A stretch of 64,000 nucleotides of DNA from Flavobacteriaceae bacterium CG2_30_34_30 (GTDB lineage Bacteria > Bacteroidota > Bacteroidia > Flavobacteriales > Flavobacteriaceae), in NCBI GenBank assembly GCA_001873105.1, contig MNYN01000041.1, forward strand, positions 1-64,000, read 5' to 3'. The notes beneath the pieces were generated by a model. That model had not been told where the DNA came from. It did not search any database and saw only the letters and a program-made list of their open reading frames with translations. Shown one piece after another: positions 18,495-25,944 of this stretch (positions are counted from its first letter, which is position 1; each line of letters starts with the position of its first letter). The position numbers and the translations under genes were made by a program.

Positions 18495-19616
18495 ATGAAA
18501 TACTATATTATAGCAGGAGAAGCTTCGGGCGATTTACACGCCGCTAATTTGATGAAAGAGCTCAAAGAAATAGACCCACATGCAGAATTTCGGTTTTGGG
18601 GTGGAGAGCTTATGGAAGCGCAAGGTGGTACCTTAGTAAAGCACTATCGAGAACTTTCGTTTATGGGTTTTTTGGAAGTTATTTTAAATTTAATTACCAT
18701 TTTGAAAAACATTACATTCTGTAAACAAGATATTGTAAACTATAAGCCGGACGTGCTTATATTTATTGACTATCCCGGATTTAATATGCGTATTGCCAAA
18801 TGGGCAAAAGCATTACATTACAAAACGCATTACTATATTTCACCACAAATTTGGGCATGGAAAGAAAACCGAATTAAGGACATTAAACGCGATGTGGATG
18901 CGATGTATGTAATCCTTCCTTTTGAGAAAGAGTTTTATGAAAAAAAACATCATTTCCCTGTACATTTTGTAGGCCATCCTCTTATTGACGCTATAGCAAA
19001 CAGACCACTAATAATTCCTAGAATCTTTAGAGAAGAAAATGGGTTAGATGATAGACCAATTATTGCATTATTGCCGGGAAGCCGAAGACAAGAAATAAAG
19101 AAAATGCTATCGGTAATGCTTTCTGTGGTTACCGATTTTCCAGAATATCAATTTGTAATAGCAGGGGCACCTAATCAAGAACAAGCATTTTACAAAGAAT
19201 TTATAAAAGAAAACAACGTTCATTTGCTACTGAATCAAACCTATGATTTGCTTTCGGTTTCTTATGCTGCTTTAGTTACCTCAGGCACGGCCACATTAGA
19301 AACTGCCTTATACAAAGTGCCCGAAGTGGTGTGTTACAAAGGAAGTAGAGCATCTTATGAAATAGCAAAAAGAGTAATCAAACTAAAGTATATTTCGTTA
19401 GTGAATCTTATTTTAGATGAGGAAGCAGTAACCGAATTGATACAAACCGACTTTACTAAAAAACGTTTAAAAGAGGAACTATTAAAAATTCTAGATGATT
19501 ACAATCGTGCAAAATTGTTTTTAGATTATTACGATTTAGAAATTAAATTAGGTGGTAAAGGAGCAAGTAAAAAAACAGCAGCTCTTATTTTTCAACAAAT
19601 AAGTAATAAAAATTAA
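18495..19616 (+). CDS. lpxB: Lipid-A-disaccharide synthase LpxB
   Basis: GT19 glycosyltransferase that condenses UDP-2,3-diacylglucosamine with lipid X to give the lipid A disaccharide. It acts at the cytoplasmic face of the inner membrane. It is 373 residues. Diagnostic blocks: IIAGEASGDLHAANLM at the N-terminus, the GFLEV/FMGF membrane-associated patch (about 55), YISPQIWAWKENRI (about 113-126), FVGHPLID, LLPGSRRQEI (about 193) and SGTATLETAL (about 257). The stop is followed with no gap by the next ATG, so the downstream NlpC/P60 gene is cotranscribed. Confidence 0.97.
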   Translation: MKYYIIAGEASGDLHAANLMKELKEIDPHAEFRFWGGELMEAQGGTLVKHYRELSFMGFLEVILNLITILKNITFCKQDIVNYKPDVLIFIDYPGFNMRIAKWAKALHYKTHYYISPQIWAWKENRIKDIKRDVDAMYVILPFEKEFYEKKHHFPVHFVGHPLIDAIANRPLIIPRIFREENGLDDRPIIALLPGSRRQEIKKMLSVMLSVVTDFPEYQFVIAGAPNQEQAFYKEFIKENNVHLLLNQTYDLLSVSYAALVTSGTATLETALYKVPEVVCYKGSRASYEIAKRVIKLKYISLVNLILDEEAVTELIQTDFTKKRLKEELLKILDDYNRAKLFLDYYDLEIKLGGKGASKKTAALIFQQISNKN

Positions 19617-20204
19617 ATGATTAAAGGTATTTACATCCTATTGGCTTGCTTGTTTTTAGTGTCTTGCAGCACCTATAAAAACAAGAAAAGCATCCCATAT
19701 GCCGAAAATAAAATTAAAAATGAAACGGTTGTTACTCCTAAAAAAAATGCAGAAATTAAAAACCCCAGACCTAATGAAATTGTATCCTATGGAGAAATGG
19801 AAGAAACGGAAAAACCAATTGATTTAAAAGTAAACAACATCATTGGCATTGCTAAATCCTTTCACGGCACCCGATATAAGTTTGCTGGCACCACAAGTGC
19901 AGGAATGGATTGTTCCGGATTAGTATATACAGCTTTCAAGGAAGAAGACATTGTATTGCCTAGATCTTCAAGGGATATGTCCTCAAGAGGTAAAAAAATT
20001 AATTTTCGCGAAATAAGCAAAGGCGATCTTGTTTTTTTTAAAACAAATAGAAGCAAAAGCATTAATCACGTTGGTTTGGTAGTAGATGTTCTTCTCGGAA
20101 AAGTTTTATTTATTCACTCCACTACCTCGCAGGGCGTAATAATTTCTTCTTTAGATGAAAAATATTGGAACGAAAGTTTTGTAGAAGCGCGAAGAATTAT
20201 TTAA
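19617..20204 (+). CDS. NlpC/P60 (C40) family lipoprotein, putative cell-wall hydrolase
   Basis: Outer-envelope lipoprotein of 195 residues. The signal peptide ends in the lipobox FLVSC (Cys17). A Lys-rich linker (about 20-70) is followed by a C-terminal NlpC/P60 domain with catalytic Cys99 in MDCSGLVYTAF, His151 in INHVGLVVDV and a third polar residue His167 (FIHSTT). This triad hydrolyses gamma-D-Glu-diaminopimelate or related peptidoglycan peptide bonds. Its ATG abuts the lpxB stop, so translational coupling is likely. Family members such as Spr/MepS trim stem peptides during growth; the substrate here is inferred. Confidence 0.93.
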   Translation: MIKGIYILLACLFLVSCSTYKNKKSIPYAENKIKNETVVTPKKNAEIKNPRPNEIVSYGEMEETEKPIDLKVNNIIGIAKSFHGTRYKFAGTTSAGMDCSGLVYTAFKEEDIVLPRSSRDMSSRGKKINFREISKGDLVFFKTNRSKSINHVGLVVDVLLGKVLFIHSTTSQGVIISSLDEKYWNESFVEARRII

Positions 20205-20232
20205 AAAAACGTTAACCAAAACTAAAATTTTA

Positions 20233-20240
20233 TATATTTA
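20233..20240 (+). promoter_or_regulatory. Possible -7 element of the attenuated hydroxylase transcript
   Basis: TATATTTA, one mismatch to TAnnTTTG, lies 19 bases before the leader-peptide ATG. No TTG is seen at the expected distance upstream, so this is a weak call. A start of transcription around 20247 would place the whole leader peptide and both alternative hairpins in the mRNA. Confidence 0.3.
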
Positions 20241-20258
20241 CCGTATTAAACTATTAAA

Positions 20259-20321
20259 ATGAATTTTACAACAACATTATATTATTACTATCCTATTCTT
20301 ATATTAAGAGTCGGAACGTAA
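20259..20321 (+). CDS. Tyrosine-rich leader peptide (20 residues) of a transcription attenuator
   Basis: A short open frame, ATG to TAA, encodes MNFTTTLYYYYPILILRVGT. Four consecutive Tyr codons (TAT TAT TAC TAT, 20280-20291) are extremely unlikely by chance. They sit just before RNA segments able to form alternative hairpins and an intrinsic terminator. The gene downstream makes tyrosine. Leader peptides rich in the regulated amino acid are the established sensor of ribosome-stalling attenuation (trp, his, phe leaders). The reading frame is seen directly; its translation and function are inferred. It is too short for ordinary gene callers. Confidence 0.75.
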   Translation: MNFTTTLYYYYPILILRVGT

Positions 20322-20389
20322 TGTATTGCTAAAAACATAAAAAAACATTTACCCAAATCCCGGTTCTTTTTTAGAATCGGGATTTTTTT
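20292..20389 (+). promoter_or_regulatory. Tyr-responsive transcription attenuator (pause hairpin, antiterminator, terminator)
   Basis: Three mutually exclusive pairings can be drawn. Segment 1 (20292-20300, CCTATTCTT) pairs with segment 2 (20306-20314, AAGAGTCGG): 8 of 9 pairs with a 5-base loop. Segment 2 also pairs with segment 3 (20360-20368): nine pairs, two of them G-U. Segment 3 (20356-20367) pairs with segment 4 (20373-20384): a 12-bp stem with one G-U and a T5 loop, followed by seven T (20383-20389). A ribosome stalled at the Tyr codons would free segment 2 to form the antiterminator. A ribosome reaching the stop codon at 20319 would cover segment 2 and allow termination. This is the classic attenuator layout. 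Confidence 0.75.
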
Positions 20390-20414
20390 GTGCTTAAAAT
20401 TTAAAATAATTACT

Positions 20415-21140
20415 ATGATACAAAACATGAATTCTTACACCGAAGAAAACCAAAAAGTTTGGAATATGCTTTTTAACCGTCAATTTAAAAATCTGAAAAA
20501 AAAAGGAAGTAGTGATTATTTAAAGTGTCTAAAATCAATGCGACCTGTTTTAAATGATAATGAAATCCCTGATTTTAAAAAGATAAATTCATGGTTTGAA
20601 AGTCAAACTGGGTGGCAAATTGAAGTAGTCCCGGGGTTAATTCCTGTGGAGGATTTTTTTGAACTTCTATCGCAAAAGCGATTCTGTTCTTCTACTTGGT
20701 TACGGAATATAAAAAATCTGGATTATTTGGAAGAACCCGATATGTTTCACGATATTTTTGGGCATATTCCTCTATTAGCAAATCCAGTTTTTTCTGAATT
20801 TGTATATGCGTTTGGAAAACTAGGCAAACAGTTTATTCACAATAAAGAAAAATTAGTACAGTTGCAACGATTGTATTGGTTTACTATTGAATTTGGTATT
20901 ATAAAAGAAAAAGGCGTACATAAATCCTATGGAGCAGGAATTATCTCGTCATTTGGGGAGACCAATCAAATAGCCGAAGGTCGCGCAAATTTTATTCCCT
21001 TTGAAATAGAAACCATTTTGAACAAACCGTTTAGAACTGACGTGATGCAGGAAGATTATTTTGTCATTGAATCTCTTGCGCAACTCTTTGAATCGCTTCC
21101 GGAAGTTGAAAAATTATTTTTGAGTAACATATTGGTTTAA
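20415..21140 (+). CDS. phhA: Aromatic amino acid hydroxylase (phenylalanine 4-monooxygenase)
   Basis: Pterin-dependent, non-heme iron monooxygenase that converts L-phenylalanine to L-tyrosine; cytosolic. It is 241 residues, catalytic domain only, as usual in bacteria. The iron ligands are visible: His112 and His117 in FHDIFGHIPLL, and Glu159 in QRLYWFTIEFG. Substrate-pocket segments SYGAGIISSFGE follow. The start is ATG 20415 (MIQNMNSYTEENQ); an in-frame TTG at 20388 lies in the terminator tract and is rejected, and ATG 20427 is an alternative. No pterin-4a-carbinolamine dehydratase gene is adjacent. It is preceded by the Tyr-codon leader and terminator, which suggests expression rises when Tyr-tRNA is scarce. 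Phe specificity over Trp/Tyr is inferred from bacterial precedent and the leader. Confidence 0.92.
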   Translation: MIQNMNSYTEENQKVWNMLFNRQFKNLKKKGSSDYLKCLKSMRPVLNDNEIPDFKKINSWFESQTGWQIEVVPGLIPVEDFFELLSQKRFCSSTWLRNIKNLDYLEEPDMFHDIFGHIPLLANPVFSEFVYAFGKLGKQFIHNKEKLVQLQRLYWFTIEFGIIKEKGVHKSYGAGIISSFGETNQIAEGRANFIPFEIETILNKPFRTDVMQEDYFVIESLAQLFESLPEVEKLFLSNILV

Positions 21141-21151
21141 TTTTAAGACGT

Positions 21152-21207
21152 ACACTTAAGAAATAAAACAAGCTAAAAATAAGTAAAATCTTAGCTTTCT
21201 TAAGTGT
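21152..21207. terminator. Bidirectional terminator between convergent genes
   Basis: Perfect 12-base inverted repeat ACACTTAAGAAA (21152-21163) and TTTCTTAAGTGT (21196-21207). A second inner pair GCTAA/TTAGC is at 21172-21176 and 21191-21195. It lies between the convergent hydroxylase and S9 peptidase genes, so it can serve both. Confidence 0.65.
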
Positions 21208-21219
21208 GTATTTCAAAAT

Positions 21220-23121
21220 TTATAACGTTTCCTTTAGCCATCTAAAAAATTCGCGTTGCCAAATCATACCGTTTTGTGGATTTAAAATCCAATGGTTATT
21301 TTCTGGGAAAAGCAAAAACCTACTTTTTATTCCCCTTTGTTGCAGTGCTTGAAAAGCTTCTTGGCTTTGCCCAATTGGCACGCGGTAATCTTTTCCTCCT
21401 TGGATGATGAGCATCGGGGTATTCCATTTTGACACATTGGTTATAGGGTTAAAATTTGCATAACTTTTTTGAGCAGCCGTATTGATTTCCTCCCAATAAG
21501 GTCCGCCAATATCCCAGTTCACAAAAAACAATTCTTCGGTAGTACCATACATACTTTGCAAATTAAATATGCCTGCATGAGAAATAAACGTTTTAAACCG
21601 ATTGTTATGAATTCCAGCCAAATAATATGCTGAATAGCCCCCAAAACTTGCCCCCACGGCTCCCACTCTTGCAGTATCCACATAAGGTTCTTTACACATA
21701 GCATCAATGGCTGAAAGATAATCCTCCATGGCTTGACCTCCCCAATCTTTGCTAATTTGCTCATTCCAAGCAATACCATGACCCGGCATGCCTCTTCGAT
21801 TTGGAGCAACAACAATATACCCTTGCGAAGCCATTACTTGAAAATTCCATCGAAAGGAATAAAACTGTGTTAATGCACCTTGCGGTCCCCCTTGTAAGTA
21901 TAATAATGTGGGATATTTTTTTGATGCATCAAAATTTGGTGGATAAATAACCCAAACCAACATTTCTTTATTATCGGTTGTTTTAACAAATTTTCTTTCG
22001 AAGGTGCTTAGTGCAATACTTTCATAAAAAGAGGTATTTACATTGGTAATTTGCTGCCATTCCTTCTTTTTCAAATCAAAAGAAAAGATTTCGGCGGCAT
22101 GATTAAAATCGGTTCGAGTGAGGATAATTTTATCTTCTGAAAACCCAACGATTCCGGTAACGTCAAAATCGCCTCTTGTTACTTGGTTTATGGTTACTGC
22201 AATTTTTGTTAACCCGGGAAAATTTACTTCAAAGAGTTGAATGGTGCCGTTAGTTGCTGCAGTGAAATAGATTTTTTTTCCGTCAGGATGCCATTGAAAA
22301 GAGCGTACACTTTCATCCCAATTACCGGTAAGATTGATGTTGGTGTTTTTATGGCGAACAATAATATCGTTTTTATCGGCTTCATAACCATCGCGTTTCA
22401 TTTGTAGCCAAGTCAAATCACCATTTGGTGAAAAAATGGGTTGGGTGTCATATCCAAAATTTCCTTCAGTTAGATTTTTAGTTGTTTTAGCTGCTACATC
22501 GTATTCATAAATATCGGTGTTGGTACTATTTGCATACGCAGTACCTTTTTTCTTCTTACTTACATACAGAATTTTTTTACTGTCGGGACTCCAAATATAA
22601 TCTTCATCGCCCCCAAATGGTTTTTGTGGTGTGTGGTAAGACTCTCCTTCCATGATATCAACACCTACGGCACCTTCCTTGTTTTCTTTAAAAAAAAGAT
22701 GGTTAAAAGTGCCTTCATTATAAGTATCCCAATGTCTGTAATCTAATTCGTCATAAATAAATACATCCGATTTTTCCATTTCAGGATAGTAATCTTTGCC
22801 AAGTACTTTTTCTATTTTTACAGCTTCGTGATACAAAAGATATTTTCCGTCGGGTGAACTATTTTTATCATTCAGGTGTATTTTGTACTCTCCCAGTTTT
22901 GTGGCATTACCTCCTGAAATGGGTATAGAAAAATAGAGATTACTAAAATCATTATTTTCCACCGAAGGCGTTGCAACTTTATAAATAATTTGTTTTTTGT
23001 CTTTTGAAATGCCTAGAGGAGAAACTCTGCCAAGTTGCCAAAGATTTTCAGGAGTCAATACGTTTTGAGCAAGCAATGAAGTTGTAATAAAAACCATAGT
23101 TAAAGAGAATATATATTTCAT
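21220..23121 (-). CDS. S9 family prolyl-oligopeptidase-type serine peptidase, secreted
   Basis: Protein of 633 residues with a signal peptide (MKYIFSLTMVFITTSLLAQ). The N-terminal beta-propeller (about 35-370) has WSPDSKKILYVS and WHPDGKKIYF repeat units. The alpha/beta hydrolase domain follows, with GASFGGYSA (nucleophile Ser491), QGGKDYRVP (Asp577) and ENNHWI (His609). The fold and order match the acylaminoacyl-peptidase/DPP subgroup. Predicted periplasmic or surface exopeptidase that frees short peptides. It stands alone, convergent with the hydroxylase gene and divergent from comEC. Exact cleavage preference is not visible. Confidence 0.92.
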   Translation of the reverse strand: MKYIFSLTMVFITTSLLAQNVLTPENLWQLGRVSPLGISKDKKQIIYKVATPSVENNDFSNLYFSIPISGGNATKLGEYKIHLNDKNSSPDGKYLLYHEAVKIEKVLGKDYYPEMEKSDVFIYDELDYRHWDTYNEGTFNHLFFKENKEGAVGVDIMEGESYHTPQKPFGGDEDYIWSPDSKKILYVSKKKKGTAYANSTNTDIYEYDVAAKTTKNLTEGNFGYDTQPIFSPNGDLTWLQMKRDGYEADKNDIIVRHKNTNINLTGNWDESVRSFQWHPDGKKIYFTAATNGTIQLFEVNFPGLTKIAVTINQVTRGDFDVTGIVGFSEDKIILTRTDFNHAAEIFSFDLKKKEWQQITNVNTSFYESIALSTFERKFVKTTDNKEMLVWVIYPPNFDASKKYPTLLYLQGGPQGALTQFYSFRWNFQVMASQGYIVVAPNRRGMPGHGIAWNEQISKDWGGQAMEDYLSAIDAMCKEPYVDTARVGAVGASFGGYSAYYLAGIHNNRFKTFISHAGIFNLQSMYGTTEELFFVNWDIGGPYWEEINTAAQKSYANFNPITNVSKWNTPMLIIQGGKDYRVPIGQSQEAFQALQQRGIKSRFLLFPENNHWILNPQNGMIWQREFFRWLKETL

Positions 23122-23269
23122 TTTTAAAAAATTTTTACATCAAAAAAATAGAAGTCTAAATTTAGTGAAATATTTACTATATTCGTTATCTAAATTACTT
23201 TGACTCCCCCATTTATTTTATCCCCAAAATCTTTTTTAGTCGCTATTACAATGAAAAAATTGTTTCATT

Positions 23270-25306
23270 ATGCGACTTATTGCTATAACAGCGTTTAAAA
23301 TCACCTTAGTTTTTCTGCTTGGAATTCTTTGCAGTCGTTATTTAGACTTTGAAACAAACGTAATTCATGTAGCTATTTTGGTTATTTTTTTGGTATTGGT
23401 TCTTGCTTGGTTTCGGGCTAGAAAGCAATTTTTTCAAGATATATTTTTTGGGTGTGTTACTTATGTTGCTCTTTTTACTTTAGGTGTTTGGGTGTATCAT
23501 ATTCACCAACCCATTCATCAAGAAACGCACTACACTAATAAAATAATTGGTAGTCAAAGTCATTTCATGCAACTAAAAATTCAAGAAGAAATAAAACCTG
23601 ACTTGTACAATCAAAAATATATTGCACAAATTTTTGGTATAGATGAAATGCCGGTTTCTGGAAAAATTTTGGTGCTTCTCCCGAAAGAAAATAATTTTAA
23701 AAAGCTTGATATTGACCAAGTTCTTTTGGTGAAAACAGCTTTTGAAAATCTACCACAATCCAAAAATCCACACCAATTTGATTATGCCTCATACTTAAAT
23801 CAAAAGGGTATTTACCATCAGTTAAGGTTCGAGAGTAATTCCATTCTTTCCATAAGTAAAGGGTCAAGAACCATCAAAGGCATTGCAAGTAATATACGTA
23901 ATAGTATACAAGCCAATCTTATTGAAAATCATTTTGAAGGAAACGCTCTGGCATTAATAAATGCGTTGCTTTTAGGTCAAAGACAAGATCTTTCGGAAGA
24001 AGTGTATCGCAATTTTGCTGCTGCAGGTGCTGTGCATATTTTAGCTGTTTCCGGGCTGCACGTAGGCATTATCATGGTTTTTTTGCAATTTATTTTTAAA
24101 CCATTAGATCGAAACAGAAAAGGAAAAATTATAAAAATTATTGCTGTGGTCGTAGGTCTTTGGATTTTTGCAATTATTGCCGGTTTATCTCCATCTGTCC
24201 TGCGAGCAGTATTGATGTTTTCTTTCTTGACCTATGCCATGGAATCCAATAGGCCAACGAGTACTTTAAACACTTTATTTGCTTCGGCATTTGTGTTATT
24301 AGTAATAGAGCCAAATTTACTTTTTCACGTTGGTTTTCAAATGAGTTATTTGGCAGTTTTTTCTATTTTTTGGATTACCCCAATATTAGCAAAGTTCTAT
24401 GAACCTAAGTTTTATATTGACAAGTTGTTTTGGGGAATTTTTACCGTCACTATTGCGGCACAAATAGGTGTTTTGCCCTTGAGTATCTATTATTTTAACT
24501 ATTTTCCGGGTTTGTTTTTTGTGACTAATTTGGTTGTACTCCCTTTCTTGGGAATCCTCTTAGGAATGGGAATTCTAGTTATTTTCTTGGCGTCTACAAA
24601 CTTATTACCGCCTAGCATTAAGGAAGTATATACCTATCTTTTAGATAGTTTACTAGCATTTATTTCATGGATAGCAAATCAGGACTCTTATCTGTTTGAT
24701 GATTTAGCACTTTCAAAAACACAGCTATTACTTTTTTATATGTTGCTTATTTCCTTGTTTCTATATTTTCAAAAAGTGGGGTATTTAAGATTTGTAATTG
24801 TTTTAACCGCATTCATTTGTTTGCAAGGAAATTTCATTTTAGAAAAGAAACAACTCAATAATCAGGAACTAATTCTGTTTCATAAAAGCAAGAATACCAT
24901 TATAGGATATAAAAACGGAGCAAAGTTCTCATTATTCACCACTTTAGATTCTTCAAAAATTAGTAAAGAAAAGATTCTTAAGACTTATAAAATAAAAAAT
25001 AAAATAAAGGAAATTACTTCAGAATCGGTTCAAGACATTTTTCAATTTAATTCTAAACTTATCGTTGTGGTAGATAGTCTCGGGGTATATCCCACTTCAG
25101 AAAAGGAAGTTGATTTAGTGATTTTAAGAGGTAGTCCAAAAATACATTTGGATCGTTTACTGGATAGCCTTAATCCAAAAATAATAGTGGCTGACGGGAG
25201 CAATTACACCTCCTATGTAACTCGCTGGCGAGAAACTTGTAAAAAAAGAAAACTCCCTTTTCACCATACAGGCAGCGAGGGAGCTTTTATTTTAAAACCA
25301 ATCTAG
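23270..25306 (+). CDS. comEC: ComEC/Rec2-family DNA uptake channel
   Basis: Polytopic inner-membrane protein of 678 residues that carries single-stranded DNA into the cytoplasm in transformable bacteria. N-terminal helices and a DUF4131/OB region (about 1-190) are followed by the Competence domain with AAGAVHILAVSGLHVGIIM (about 248-266) and about eight helices. The C-terminal part (about 540-678) resembles the metallo-beta-lactamase-like region of ComEC in position and length. However, it lacks the HxHxDH metal motif, so nuclease activity is doubtful. The 3' end overlaps the convergent thioredoxin-like gene by 4 bases. Other competence genes are not in the window. Confidence 0.93.
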   Translation: MRLIAITAFKITLVFLLGILCSRYLDFETNVIHVAILVIFLVLVLAWFRARKQFFQDIFFGCVTYVALFTLGVWVYHIHQPIHQETHYTNKIIGSQSHFMQLKIQEEIKPDLYNQKYIAQIFGIDEMPVSGKILVLLPKENNFKKLDIDQVLLVKTAFENLPQSKNPHQFDYASYLNQKGIYHQLRFESNSILSISKGSRTIKGIASNIRNSIQANLIENHFEGNALALINALLLGQRQDLSEEVYRNFAAAGAVHILAVSGLHVGIIMVFLQFIFKPLDRNRKGKIIKIIAVVVGLWIFAIIAGLSPSVLRAVLMFSFLTYAMESNRPTSTLNTLFASAFVLLVIEPNLLFHVGFQMSYLAVFSIFWITPILAKFYEPKFYIDKLFWGIFTVTIAAQIGVLPLSIYYFNYFPGLFFVTNLVVLPFLGILLGMGILVIFLASTNLLPPSIKEVYTYLLDSLLAFISWIANQDSYLFDDLALSKTQLLLFYMLLISLFLYFQKVGYLRFVIVLTAFICLQGNFILEKKQLNNQELILFHKSKNTIIGYKNGAKFSLFTTLDSSKISKEKILKTYKIKNKIKEITSESVQDIFQFNSKLIVVVDSLGVYPTSEKEVDLVILRGSPKIHLDRLLDSLNPKIIVADGSNYTSYVTRWRETCKKRKLPFHHTGSEGAFILKPI

Positions 25307-25842
25307 TTAAACGTGGGTTTGAAATTATTTTGATAGGCTTGCCAAGTTTCTGTAGTGGTTAGTTTTTTATAATCATCACTGGCTATCATTCTTAGGTATA
25401 ATTCTAATTGCTGTGGCGTTCTGTAACCGGGAACTGCTTGAATAAAATTTCCTTTTTCGTCAAAATATGCCAAACTTGGATAAGCATTTACCTTGAGCGC
25501 ATGTGCAAAAAGGTGGGTTGCATTCCTACCTTTTCGGGCAGCTTGATAATTCGGATTTGTGTATTTAAAATCTTTATAAGTAACCTCTTCAGTACCTTCG
25601 GCATTAAATTTTACCGCATAATAGTTTTTATTAATAAAGGCAATGACATCTTTATTGCTGAAGGTATTTTTGTCTAAAAGTTTACAAGGGCCACACCATT
25701 CGGTATAGACATCTACAAAAATCTTTTTTGGGTTCTTTTTTTGGGCTGCCAAGGCTTCATTCATCGACATCCAGTTTATAGCTTGCGCATGTATAGATAA
25801 GGAACCTAGAATGAAAATAGCAGTTACTAAAAAATACTTCAT
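25303..25842 (-). CDS. Secreted thioredoxin-family protein
   Basis: Protein of 179 residues. The signal peptide (about 1-19, ILGSLSIHAQA) is followed by a thioredoxin fold with active site EWCGPCKLLDK (Cys49/Cys52 region) and a later cis-Pro segment NAYPSLAYF. The DsbD-gamma/thioredoxin_7 style suggests a periplasmic disulfide reductase. The insertion of AARKGRNATHLFAHALK before the cis-Pro strand is seen in flavobacterial homologues. It is a single gene, convergent with comEC with a 4-base overlap of stops. The partner is unknown; it could keep periplasmic cysteines reduced. Confidence 0.9.
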   Translation of the reverse strand: MKYFLVTAIFILGSLSIHAQAINWMSMNEALAAQKKNPKKIFVDVYTEWCGPCKLLDKNTFSNKDVIAFINKNYYAVKFNAEGTEEVTYKDFKYTNPNYQAARKGRNATHLFAHALKVNAYPSLAYFDEKGNFIQAVPGYRTPQQLELYLRMIASDDYKKLTTTETWQAYQNNFKPTFN

Positions 25843-25944
25843 TTTATTTTATTTTTTGTTAAGTCGAAATCAAATTAAAAACATTTCAAGTATTCACAAA
25901 TAACGTTCCAAGAAATAAAATATTTGCTTTACCCTATTTTTACT

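Noticed and set aside
20388-20414. TTG start for the hydroxylase at 20388
   Set aside because: It lies within the terminator T tract, and the added residues (MCLKFKIIT) are not part of the conserved enzyme.
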